48,269 nt of DNA from a bacterium (GTDB taxonomy: Bacteria > CAIWAD01). Shown here piece by piece: positions 32,510 through 39,806 of this stretch. Under the pieces are notes generated by a model that was not told the origin of the DNA, did no database searches, and saw nothing but the letters and a program-made list of their open reading frames with translations. Position 1 is the first letter of the stretch; every line of letters starts with the position of its first letter. A program made the translations under genes and the position numbers. Where the stretch lies: the NCBI GenBank assembly GCA_030429345.1, contig JAUIFJ010000025.1, positions 1-48,269 of the forward strand, in the 5' to 3' direction.

Positions 32510-33256
32510 CTACTCCTCGTCCTCTTCCCGGGAGCCGGACCCCCCCAGGTCGATCATCTCGTCTCCCGTATCGTTCCGCACCGTCGGATGGTGCTGGATC
32601 ACGGGATCCGTCAGGTGGCTCAATTTGCGCACGGCATCGCGAATGCGGTTGCACTGGCCCAGGACGGCTTCAATGTGTTCTCCGGCCCCGTCCGTGCGTT
32701 TCATCTGCAGGGCCATCTTCAGCAGCTCGGTGCGCCCCTGGATCACCGCCAGGGGATTGTTGATCTCGTGCTGCATGGTCACGGCCGCCTGCAGAATGCC
32801 CTTCAGATGCCGTGTGCGCGCCAGCTCGTTCTGCAGGTAGCGCACGCGGAGACCGCTGCGAATGCGGGCGAAGACCTCTTCCTTCTTGAAGGGCTTGTGA
32901 ATGAAGTCGTCGCTTCCACTGTCCAGGGCCGCGACCAGGTCCTCCATGTTGGACTTGGCCGTGATCATGATCAGGTAGATCTCCTTGAGCTCTTCGTCCT
33001 CCTTGACCTGACGGCAGAGCTCAGGGCCGGACATGCCCGGCATCATCCAGTCGGTAATCACCACTTCCGGCCGTTGTTCCCGGATCATCGGAAGGCCTTC
33101 TTCGCCGCTCATCGATCGGCAGACGCGATAGCCGTGCCGCTTGAGCTGGTGTTCCAGCTTGAAGCCGCCGACATCGTCATCGTCGATGATGCCGATCAAG
33201 GCCCCGTCATCAGGGGCCTGATCCGACTGCGACAGCTCCGGAGTGCTTTCGGCCAT
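32510..33256 (-). CDS. Response regulator fused to a histidine-kinase dimerisation (H-box) domain lacking an ATPase
   Basis: A 248-residue cytoplasmic protein. The receiver domain (about 20-135) has the acidic pocket 'IIDDDD', phospho-acceptor D69 in 'VVITDWMMPG', and K121 in 'HKPFKK'. A HisKA-type helix follows with H163 in 'MQHEINNPLAVIQGRTELLK', the usual H-box with E and NPL, and a second helix to about 215. After that there is only an acidic tail; the N, G1 and G2 boxes of HATPase_c are absent. It may be a phosphotransfer or receiver-only scaffold. No ATPase partner lies next to it. First gene of the run leading to selB. Confidence 0.88.
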   Translation of the reverse strand: MAESTPELSQSDQAPDDGALIGIIDDDDVGGFKLEHQLKRHGYRVCRSMSGEEGLPMIREQRPEVVITDWMMPGMSGPELCRQVKEDEELKEIYLIMITAKSNMEDLVAALDSGSDDFIHKPFKKEEVFARIRSGLRVRYLQNELARTRHLKGILQAAVTMQHEINNPLAVIQGRTELLKMALQMKRTDGAGEHIEAVLGQCNRIRDAVRKLSHLTDPVIQHHPTVRNDTGDEMIDLGGSGSREEDEE

Positions 33257-33360
33257 GGGGTTTCCCGGATTGGTTCAGGTTGAAGCCAAGGTATATATCC
33301 TTATACGGCAAAGCCAAGGTGAAGAAATCACGGAAGAATGACCTTTGCCGCATGGACGGT

Positions 33361-33648
33361 GCCAGGCACGGTGCCAGGCACGGTGCCACGCACGGTGCCA
33401 GGGACGGTGCCAGGCACGGTGCCAAGGACGGTGCCAAGGACGGTGCCAAGGACGGTGCCAAGGACGGTGCCAGGCACGGTGCCAGGCACGGTGCCAGGCA
33501 CGGTGCCACGCACGGTACCAGGCACGGTGCCAGGCACGGTGCCACGCACGGTGCCAAGGACGGTGCCAGGGACAGTGCCAGGGACAGTGCCAGGCACGGT
33601 ACCAGGGACAGTGCCAGGCACGGTGCCAAGGACAGTGCCAGGGACGAG
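33361..33648. repeat. Array of 24 twelve-base repeats (gccaggcacggt family)
   Basis: Exactly 24 contiguous units of 12 bases. The main form is gccaggcacggt; variants are gccacgcacggt, gccagggacggt, gccaaggacggt, accaggcacggt, gccagggacagt, accagggacagt and gccaaggacagt; the last unit ends gag. Unit length never changes, and changes are limited mainly to positions 1, 5-7 and 10, leaving 'cca' and 'ac.gt' intact. ggtgccaggcacc inside neighbouring units is palindromic. It is the reverse-orientation relative of the array at 1-126 and lies 12 bases past a terminator. Confidence 0.97.
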
Positions 33649-33660
33649 TAGCGGCCCAAA

Positions 33661-33692
33661 GAAAAACCGGGATCCTGAAAGGATCCCGGTTT
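33661..33692 (-). terminator. Rho-independent terminator after the lipoprotein gene
   Basis: Arms aaccgggatcc (33665-33675) and ggatcccggtt (33681-33691) pair perfectly around a 5-base loop, with a T run on the minus strand at 33666-33662. Confidence 0.92.
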
Positions 33693-33718
33693 GAGTTGCG
33701 GCTTGTTCGCGGGCTTAG

Positions 33719-34549
33719 CTACTGCCGATCCCCGCTGACCAGGTCGAAACTCACTTCCCGGTCCTGGAGGGCCAGGCGGCCGTCCCCTTCGTCCCCGAAA
33801 GTGATCGTCGCTTCGCGGTGAATCTCCTGCCCATTGCGTATTGCGTCAAAGACAATGTGGATCGTTCCTTCCACGGGAATCCGCCGTCCGCGCAAGCCGA
33901 TCACGCGCAGGTCCGTCGCGGTCATCGTCAGCGTGAATTCGTAGCTGCGCTGTTCCTCTTCGCTGACCTGGCGTGTGCCCGAGCCGCTGCGCGTGTGGCT
34001 GCCATTGACGAGCACGCCCGGCACATCATCGTGCATTTCACGCAGCTGCCAGTTGTCGGACCCGTTCTTCTCCCATTCGCCGCGTCGATTCCAGGAGTTG
34101 CCCTCGAAGTCGAAAGTCGCGTCGAGTCCTTTCACATTGCCTTCGCCATCCCTTTCGACAATGCAGCCGCCGTCCTCGTCCATCAGGTGGATCGTGCGCA
34201 CTCCATTCCACTCATGGCCCGCAAAAGGGCCTTCGACGCTGCGCGTCATGGTGAAGGTCCAGGTGCAGGTGCTGCTGTCGAAGACGGCCTCGTCGCTCAG
34301 GAAGCCCTTGCCCGATTCCATGGGGTCATAGGGTGCATCCAGGGAGCTGCTTTCTTCCACGAGAGTGTATTCGACGCTTTCCAGCACACCGCCGGTTTCC
34401 AAAGCAACGTTCTCAATGATGATTTCGACGGCATCGTCGCTTTCCGTGCTCTGGCTGCGAGTGCCCAGGCTGTTGTCGCTGTCATCACCGCAGCCTGTCC
34501 AAAGGAAGGCCATGCCGATCAGCGCGCTCAGGGCGATAGGGCGATTCAT
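33719..34549 (-). CDS. Lipoprotein of unknown function
   Basis: A 276-residue lipoprotein with signal peptide and lipobox 'MAFLWTGC' (Cys near residue 20), followed by an acidic linker. The rest is beta-rich with no motif I recognise: 'VEYTLVEESSSLDAPYDPME', 'GKGFLSDEAVFDSSTCTWTF' and 'VEGTIHIVFDAIRNGQEIHR'. Two Cys in the mature part may form a disulfide. ATG at 34549 has GGAGGAATC upstream and replaces a longer open frame that lacks a signal sequence. It is a single-gene unit with its own promoter (34647-34674) and terminator. Confidence 0.82.
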   Translation of the reverse strand: MNRPIALSALIGMAFLWTGCGDDSDNSLGTRSQSTESDDAVEIIIENVALETGGVLESVEYTLVEESSSLDAPYDPMESGKGFLSDEAVFDSSTCTWTFTMTRSVEGPFAGHEWNGVRTIHLMDEDGGCIVERDGEGNVKGLDATFDFEGNSWNRRGEWEKNGSDNWQLREMHDDVPGVLVNGSHTRSGSGTRQVSEEEQRSYEFTLTMTATDLRVIGLRGRRIPVEGTIHIVFDAIRNGQEIHREATITFGDEGDGRLALQDREVSFDLVSGDRQ

Positions 34550-34646
34550 TCGATTCCTCCACTGGTTTTCATCCTGTCTTGCCCATTCAAACGCCCTTGA
34601 GGACATCTTATTGCAGACGAATGCCAGCGACAGATGATTCCATCCA

Positions 34647-34674
34647 AAGGTACCCATCGAACCCGCCCGATCAA
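34647..34674 (-). promoter_or_regulatory. Probable promoter of the lipoprotein gene
   Basis: Minus strand TTGATC (34674-34669), 16-base spacer, TACCTT (34652-34647). A leader of about 90 bases would follow. The -10 extended word TACCTTTG also occurs just before the PduS-like gene. Confidence 0.45.
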
Positions 34675-34676
34675 CG

Positions 34677-34710
34677 AAAAAGGCCCCGCCCGGAAAACCG
34701 GACGGGGCCT
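34677..34710 (-). terminator. Rho-independent terminator after the 613-residue secreted protein
   Basis: Arms 34681-34693 and 34698-34710 pair over 13 bases with one G-U around an aaaa loop; the minus strand then has five T. Confidence 0.9.
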
Positions 34711-34740
34711 TTGTGGTGACGCATCACCGCGTGAAGGGGC

Positions 34741-36582
34741 TTACTTCATCAGCACCATCTTGCGGGTCTCGCTCACGCCGTTGGCCTCGAGGGTGTAGAA
34801 GTACACACCGCTGCTCAGGTTGCTGGCGTCGAAGCTGACACTGTGGGCGCCGCGATCCATCGTTCCCTCGGCGATCGTCGCCACATGGGCGCCGTTCAGG
34901 CCGTAGACCTTCAGGCTGGCCATGCCGGTCTCGGGCAGTGTGAAGTCGATGGTCGTGCTCGGGTTGAAGGGGTTCGGGTAGTTCTGGCCCAGGGCGAAGT
35001 CCACCGGGACGTCGTTGGCGTTGGCGGGCGGCGGGCAGAGGTCCTCGTACCAGACTTCAATGGTGATCTGGTCACAGCAGGCGGCCGGGGCATCCACCAC
35101 GAAGGTGCTGTTCATGGTGCCGTCGTTCCAGTAGATGCTGGGAAGGATGCCGTCGGAGGGATCGCTCGGGAACCAGCCCAGCAGGTTGCCGTTCTGGCCC
35201 ACGCCCAGCAGCTGGGTGCAGGGATCGATGTCGGCGTAGGGCGGGCCCACGGCGATGACCAGGGCGTAGCACTGGGCATTGAAATCGGGCTGGAACATGT
35301 TCAACCAGACTTCGCCGCCGTCCAGCTGCTCAATGGTGTGACCGTTGCTGAAGGTGCCGGGGCCGATGTTCAGGTTCGAGCAGAAGTTGCACAGGTCGAC
35401 GGGCACGGTCAGGCGGTTGTCGAAGCCCTGGTAGTTGGTCCAGTCGTTCTCGTCGGTCAGGACGATCGGATTGTCGATCTCGTTGTCTTCCGGAGTCTGG
35501 CAGGGCTCGTTGCACTCGATCTCCATGACATAGGGGCCGGGCGCATCCCAGTTGGTGCCGATGGCGAGGTAGTAGTCGCCGGCGGGCAGTTCGCCAATGT
35601 CCAGGAAGGAGTCGTAGTTGGTGCCGCTGACGTCGTCGTTCTCGTAGAGGACCGCGCCGCAGGCGAAGCCGGCAAAGTCGATCACCTGGATGTAGGGATC
35701 GGCGCCGAAGCCGTAGGGGGCCTCGCCGAAGGTGTCGTCACCGAAGACATTGATGATGACGCGCTGAGCTGTCGGCAGGTTCAGCCAGTAGTAGTCGACA
35801 TCGGCATTGTCGTCGATCTCGCCGCAGAAGACACTGTTGCAGAAGGCCGAGTTGACGAAGTCTCCGCAGGCATCGCCTTCAATGTGCAGAATGGAATTGG
35901 TCGGGCAGGCGAAGGGCTCGGCAGCGGGGCACTCGTTGAAGGTGACTTCAAGTTCGTAGGCACCCAGGGAACTGGCATCATAGCCGTCGACCACCAGGTA
36001 GTAGGTGCCGGCCTCAAGGCAGCAGCCCTCCAGATTGGAAGTGAACCCGGGGCAAGCGGCACCCGTAGCATCGACACCGTCGTCGTTGACGGCCACCAGG
36101 TTGCCGGCGGCATCCAGGATGCCCAGGCAGGTATCGAAGGAAGAGGCGTTGCAAGTGCTGGCGCTGACATAGGTCTCGACGCTCAGGGTAAAGGTGTACC
36201 ACTCGTCGGGAGCACCAAAGGAACTGCTGTACGCGCCATAGTTGCACTCGGGCGAACCGGCGAAGGCCGTACCGACCGGCAGGTCGTCCGTATTGCCGTC
36301 GCTAGTGTCACCGCTGTCATTGAAGACCGTGCCGAAGGCGGTGTTGGCGATCGATGTCGGGTTGCCGATGTCGCCGCCGGCGCGCTGGCCGTCATTGTGG
36401 CCGGGACCGGCGTTGGGGAACAGCTCGCGATGCAACCAGGCCGGGATCTCTTCGCCATTCTTCTTCAGCTGGCCGTAGAGTTCCGCGTTGGGATCGTTCA
36501 GGTTGCTCACGGTGCTGGCGGCCATGGCGCTGCCGGCAATCGACAGGACCACGGTGCAACAGAGCAGTTTGTGCATGGACAT
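34741..36582 (-). CDS. Secreted protein with pre-peptidase-like domains and FlgD-like sorting tail
   Basis: A 613-residue exported protein (signal peptide 'LLCCTVVLSIAGSAMAA'). Three or so repeats of a bacterial pre-peptidase (PPC)-like beta sandwich can be seen: 'DEWYTFTLSVETYVSASTC', 'AGTYYLVVDGYDASSLGAYE', and 'VDYYWLNLPTAQRVIINVFG' with 'PAGDYYLAIGT'. It is Cys-rich ('GCCLEAGTYYLV', 'PAACCDQITIEVWYEDLC'). The last 80 residues ('LGQNYPNPFNPSTTIDFTL' to 'TRKMVLMK') form the sorting tail. No catalytic domain is present, so a surface structural or adhesive role is likely. GGAAG precedes the ATG at 36582, and a sigma54 promoter lies at 36671-36685. The gene at 36994 is a shorter relative. Confidence 0.87.
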   Translation of the reverse strand: MSMHKLLCCTVVLSIAGSAMAASTVSNLNDPNAELYGQLKKNGEEIPAWLHRELFPNAGPGHNDGQRAGGDIGNPTSIANTAFGTVFNDSGDTSDGNTDDLPVGTAFAGSPECNYGAYSSSFGAPDEWYTFTLSVETYVSASTCNASSFDTCLGILDAAGNLVAVNDDGVDATGAACPGFTSNLEGCCLEAGTYYLVVDGYDASSLGAYELEVTFNECPAAEPFACPTNSILHIEGDACGDFVNSAFCNSVFCGEIDDNADVDYYWLNLPTAQRVIINVFGDDTFGEAPYGFGADPYIQVIDFAGFACGAVLYENDDVSGTNYDSFLDIGELPAGDYYLAIGTNWDAPGPYVMEIECNEPCQTPEDNEIDNPIVLTDENDWTNYQGFDNRLTVPVDLCNFCSNLNIGPGTFSNGHTIEQLDGGEVWLNMFQPDFNAQCYALVIAVGPPYADIDPCTQLLGVGQNGNLLGWFPSDPSDGILPSIYWNDGTMNSTFVVDAPAACCDQITIEVWYEDLCPPPANANDVPVDFALGQNYPNPFNPSTTIDFTLPETGMASLKVYGLNGAHVATIAEGTMDRGAHSVSFDASNLSSGVYFYTLEANGVSETRKMVLMK

Positions 36583-36670
36583 AAATCTTCCTTTCTGCTT
36601 TCGTTCAGGACTAGAGATGCAAGTGTTTACAAGCGTTTGGGAGTGAGGTCCCAGGGCAAAAGGAACTAGG

Positions 36671-36685
36671 GCAAGAATAGTGCCA
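36671..36685 (-). promoter_or_regulatory. Sigma54 (RpoN) promoter element
   Basis: The minus strand reads TGGCACTATTCTTGC, which fits the consensus TGGCAC-N5-TTGC with the correct distance between the GG and GC elements. The start should be near 36660, giving a leader of about 78 bases. An equal element precedes the paralogous gene at 36994. Confidence 0.7.
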
Positions 36686-36934
36686 GCTTTTGCGAAGCTT
36701 GTGCCGCCCGTCACATATTGATTTCAATGACCTTAGACACGAAATCCTAACACTGCTTCTATAGGGCCTGCTCGATATTGAACACTGGCCGCTCGTTTTT
36801 TCGACATTCCTCATGCCGATACCATGTTGCACCATAGGGTCCTGATCCAGCCCGTACCGGATCACAGAAGTCCAGCGCGTGACTCGCCAGAACGAACAAC
36901 ACTTTCCAAGCAGCTCCCCTTCTGTACAAGGAGA

Positions 36935-36965
36935 GAAAACCCCCCGCCGGGCGAACCGACGGGGG
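36935..36965 (-). terminator. Rho-independent terminator after the 387-residue secreted protein
   Basis: Arms cccccgccgg (36941-36950) and ccgacggggg (36956-36965) pair with one G-U around gcgaa; the minus strand continues GTTTTC. Confidence 0.85.
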
Positions 36966-36993
36966 ATTTGAATCAGGCAGTTTTGAGAAGCGC

Positions 36994-38157
36994 TTACTTC
37001 AGCAAGACCATCTTGCGGGTCTGGCTGAGGCCGTTGGCTTCCAGGCTGTAGAAGTACACGCCGCTGGTCAGGCCGCTGGCATCGAAGACGACGCTGTTCT
37101 CGCCGCGCTCGACCGTGCCGTCAATCAGCGTGGCCACTTCCTGGCCGGCCATGTTGAAGACCTTCAGGCTGGCACTGGCCGTCTCGTTCATGCTGAACTC
37201 GATGGTGGTGCTGGGGTTGAAGGGATTCGGGAAGGCCTGGCCCAGCTCGAAGGCGACGGGCAGGTCGTTGGCGTCGGACGGGGTGCAGGCGTCGATGCAG
37301 AGCGTGAAGTCGCCCGTGTTGCTGCTGTAGCCGTCGACGGCCACGTAGATCATGCCGGCGGGCAGCCAGCAACCGGCGGAGTAGCTGACGATTTCAGACT
37401 GCAGGCTGCACTCGTCATCGTCGGAAGCCAGCGGGGCGCCGGTCGCGTCGAAGAGGGCCAGGGAGGTGTCATAGTCGCTGCCGCAGAGGCTGACGCTGTA
37501 GCAGCCGCCGTCGCTCATGAAGCTGTACCACACGTCGGGGGCGTTGCCCGTCGAAGTGGCGCTGTAAAAACCGGTGTAGCAGGCGTGCTGGAACAGCGGG
37601 GGGAAGTTGTCCTGGGTCGCGCCGTCGGTGCTGCCGTCAACGCAGGTGCCCACGGTCACCATCTCGGCGTCCATCATGTTGTCGTTGGCGGGCGGGCCGG
37701 CGGGCGGATCGCAGGGATCGCCAATCGTCAGCTCGAAGGTGCCGCCGGTGCCAAGATTGTAGGGATAGATGGCGATGATGTAGTCCACTCCGTCTTCGAA
37801 AAGGAACTCGTCGCATTCCAGGTAGGTGGCCCAGCCGCAGCCGCTGGCACCATCACGATAGTAGAGTTCGTTCAGGTCGGTGCAGTTGTCGATGATGCTC
37901 ATGTCGGTGTCGAAGTCGGTGAGATCGCTGCAGGTCTGCAGATCCAGCCCCAGGCCGTTGCCCGTGTAGCTGAAGAACCAGGTCTCGCCGTCGGCGACCG
38001 TGTACAGACCGCCGGCCAGCGCGGTAGCGTTGTTGCAGTCCGTGGTGCGGGGGGTGAAGGCATCGTCATAGCTAGCCTTGCGACGGGCGGCCTCGTCGGC
38101 CATCGCCGTGCCGGCGACAACAGTGCTGCACAGAACCAGAATAATTGTCTTCTTCAT
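36994..38157 (-). CDS. Secreted pre-peptidase-like protein with FlgD-like sorting tail (paralogue)
   Basis: A 387-residue exported protein related to its neighbour. The signal peptide is 'MKKTIILVLCSTVVAGTAMA'. Two PPC-like beta sandwiches are seen, 'GETWFFSYTGNGLGLDLQTC' to 'DYIIAIYPYNLGTGGTFELT' and 'DVWYSFMSDGGCYSVSLCGS' to 'MIYVAVDGYSSNTGDFTLC'. The sorting tail 'LGQAFPNPFNPSTTIEFSM' to 'TRKMVLLK' is very like that of 34741-36582. ATG at 38157 has GGAGAAGG upstream. A sigma54 element (38321-38335) precedes it. The two genes probably arose by duplication and are regulated alike. Confidence 0.87.
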   Translation of the reverse strand: MKKTIILVLCSTVVAGTAMADEAARRKASYDDAFTPRTTDCNNATALAGGLYTVADGETWFFSYTGNGLGLDLQTCSDLTDFDTDMSIIDNCTDLNELYYRDGASGCGWATYLECDEFLFEDGVDYIIAIYPYNLGTGGTFELTIGDPCDPPAGPPANDNMMDAEMVTVGTCVDGSTDGATQDNFPPLFQHACYTGFYSATSTGNAPDVWYSFMSDGGCYSVSLCGSDYDTSLALFDATGAPLASDDDECSLQSEIVSYSAGCWLPAGMIYVAVDGYSSNTGDFTLCIDACTPSDANDLPVAFELGQAFPNPFNPSTTIEFSMNETASASLKVFNMAGQEVATLIDGTVERGENSVVFDASGLTSGVYFYSLEANGLSQTRKMVLLK

Positions 38158-38320
38158 TTCCTTCTCCATCAGTTTGAGGATGTGAACCGTCAGGGCACAA
38201 CCGTCCGGTTCTATTTGCGTTTGTCTTGAGAGAACAAATGCAGCCGACTGTGCGGCAAATCGAAAGCTGTCTTCATGGGTGCGCCGGGATGGACGCAGAT
38301 TCAGGGCTGCCGAACAATGA

Positions 38321-38335
38321 GCAAATGGCTTGCCA
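38321..38335 (-). promoter_or_regulatory. Sigma54 (RpoN) promoter element
   Basis: The minus strand reads TGGCAAGCCATTTGC, matching TGGCA(C/A)-N5-TTGC with exact spacing. A start near 38309 would leave about 150 bases of leader. It is the second such element in 1.7 kb, and both precede sorting-tail proteins. Confidence 0.65.
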
Positions 38336-38540
38336 GTTTTATCAGCAATGTGCAACTCATTGAATGCTCATGTCTTAGTGTATGCAACGCTTCAGCGGAT
38401 GCTTTCCGATCGGCGGATTGAGAACAACTTGCCGACCCGAAACTGTCCAGAATCAAACAGGGACCCAATCATTTTCTGACTTGTCGCTGTAGAGAAAGCA
38501 GGTCCGTCATTCGGGTACATTGAGCAGGTATTGGGTAAAG

Positions 38541-38579
38541 AGAGGAATCCCCCGAGGCCTTTCAGCTCCGGGGGATTCC
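38541..38579 (-). terminator. Terminator of the haem-protein cluster
   Basis: Arms ggaatcccccg (38544-38554) and cgggggattcc (38569-38579) pair over 11 bases with a 14-base loop; the minus strand continues TCTCTTT. It lies 88 bases past the last cytochrome gene. Confidence 0.75.
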
Positions 38580-38666
38580 AACGCAACAATACAGGAAGCG
38601 AATCACGCAACAGAGTGTACCCATCAAACTCCGGTCGCCGGGACAGGTTCCCGCCCGAAGCCTTTT

Positions 38667-39644
38667 CTAGGGCTGATTCATGGGATCGCTCGCATGATGG
38701 AAGACCCAGTCGCGCCCGTAGCCTTCGCTGGAGTTGGCGTGGCTGTGGCAACCGGCGCAGCTGGTCTCGCTGCCGCCCTGGGCCAGCACCGTGCCATCGC
38801 CGCTGAACATGAAATACTCCCAGCCGTCGCCTGCGGGGTCGAAGGATCCGCCGCGCTTGACCATGGCCGTGCGGGCGTCGTTCAGGACGCCGTCCTGCCA
38901 GACCTCTTTGACGAAGACCGTGCCCGTGGGCCACATGTCACCGCTGGAGCCGGCCGGGTTGGGATCGGCGTGCAGGGTGTTCTTGAAGACCTTTCGCGTC
39001 GCGTCGGCGCCTCCGTGGGCGGCGTTGAGGAAGTCATGGTCGCCCGTCACCTCGTCGACCACGGCCCAGCTGCTGTAGTCGGCGAGGATGCCGCTCAGCT
39101 CGACCACCGATTCACTGGGATGCTTGAAGACATGGTCCAGGCCGTCGTAGGTCGTCGCCGCGGAATGGCAGCTGTTGCAGGCTCCGTCCATGACCTCCGC
39201 GCCGCCGCGGACCATGATTTCGCTGGCATCGTTGGACAGCATGAACCATTCCCAGTCGCCGGCACCCGGATTGAAGCCGGCGCCGCGCTTGACCATGGCC
39301 AGCAGGCCGCCCTGGTCGGCATACTGCATGCTGCCCGAAGCGTCGTGGTTGAAAGTCTCCTTGACCAGGATTGTCCCTTCCGGGTATTCCCCGTTCTGCG
39401 CGCTCGGATTGCCGTAGGCGAAAATCCGCCGGTGGAAATCCGCCTGGTTGCCCATGTGCGCGCCGCCGAGGCCGTTGCTGGCATCAATGGTGTAGTCGAC
39501 CTGCGTCCAGGAACGGTAGCCGTCGAAGGAACTAGCGTCGGCTATGAAGCCGGCCGGATCGTCGTCGCCGTCATCCTCGCAGCCGACGAAGACCAGGCTG
39601 CCGAGGGCCAGCCAGAGGCTGCCCTTGATCAGTGAGTGTCTCAT
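38667..39644 (-). CDS. Lipoprotein with two tandem cytochrome P460-like domains
   Basis: A 325-residue lipoprotein (lipobox 'SLVFVGC', Cys22). Two similar domains, about 36-175 and 186-320, each have the P460 layout: a 'SW..VD' start, 'GTILVKETF' (K95) or 'GTVFVKEVW' (K246), 'MVKRG', 'GDWEWFM' or 'DGWEYFM', and one c-type haem motif, CNSCH (156-160) and CAGCH (296-300). In cytochrome P460 a Lys can cross-link to haem; the conserved K95/K246 are candidates. Such proteins oxidise hydroxylamine or bind NO in known cases; here the substrate is unknown. GGGAGG precedes the ATG at 39644. Confidence 0.88.
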   Translation of the reverse strand: MRHSLIKGSLWLALGSLVFVGCEDDGDDDPAGFIADASSFDGYRSWTQVDYTIDASNGLGGAHMGNQADFHRRIFAYGNPSAQNGEYPEGTILVKETFNHDASGSMQYADQGGLLAMVKRGAGFNPGAGDWEWFMLSNDASEIMVRGGAEVMDGACNSCHSAATTYDGLDHVFKHPSESVVELSGILADYSSWAVVDEVTGDHDFLNAAHGGADATRKVFKNTLHADPNPAGSSGDMWPTGTVFVKEVWQDGVLNDARTAMVKRGGSFDPAGDGWEYFMFSGDGTVLAQGGSETSCAGCHSHANSSEGYGRDWVFHHASDPMNQP

Positions 39645-39806
39645 GGAATCCTCCCTAAAGATTGTGTGTGAGTACATGTTCGCATGGCCTTCCCCAGGGG
39701 AGGGAAGAGCGAAGGCGCGCCGGGAGGAGACGGCCTTTGTGGTACAAGGTCCGGATGCGCGATCCGGAAGCCTGGAAATGTCACACGGGGCTTGCCCCGT
39801 CGGAAT

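Larger units (their letters stand above)
33257..33718. other. Intergenic region filled by a 12-bp repeat array
   Basis: This 462-base spacer contains, from left to right, about 100 bases upstream of the response regulator with AT-rich 'tatatatcc', the array (33361-33648), and the terminator of the lipoprotein gene (33661-33692). No supported gene is present; the open frames here come from the 12-base period. Confidence 0.85.
36583..36993. other. Intergenic region with sigma54 promoter and a terminator
   Basis: This 411-base spacer is less GC-rich than the genes. It holds the sigma54-type element (36671-36685), roughly 250 bases with no recognised site, and the terminator of the next gene (36935-36965). 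An enhancer-binding site for a sigma54 activator would be expected around 36750-36850; I could not identify a clear inverted repeat there. Confidence 0.6.
38158..38666. other. Intergenic region with sigma54 promoter and cytochrome-operon terminator
   Basis: This 509-base spacer is AT-richer than its flanks. It holds the sigma54-type element (38321-38335), a leader of about 150 bases, and the terminator (38541-38579) of the haem cluster. Between 38340 and 38540 I find no gene; this is where an activator site would be expected, but none is clear by eye. Confidence 0.6.

Noticed and set aside
33361-33648. CRISPR array
   Set aside because: Units are contiguous 12-mers with no spacers, and no cas gene is near.
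33280-33821. Long open frames across the 12-bp array in several frames (GAKD-, VPGT- or APCL-type repeat proteins)
   Set aside because: A 12-base period with no stop keeps several frames open at once; there is no ribosome site or conserved start, and the same happens at 12-269.
34628-34645. Sigma54-like site before the lipoprotein gene (minus TGGCATTCGTCTGC)
   Set aside because: The distance between GG and GC is one base short, and sigma54 does not tolerate this well. A sigma70-like pair at 34647-34674 fits better.
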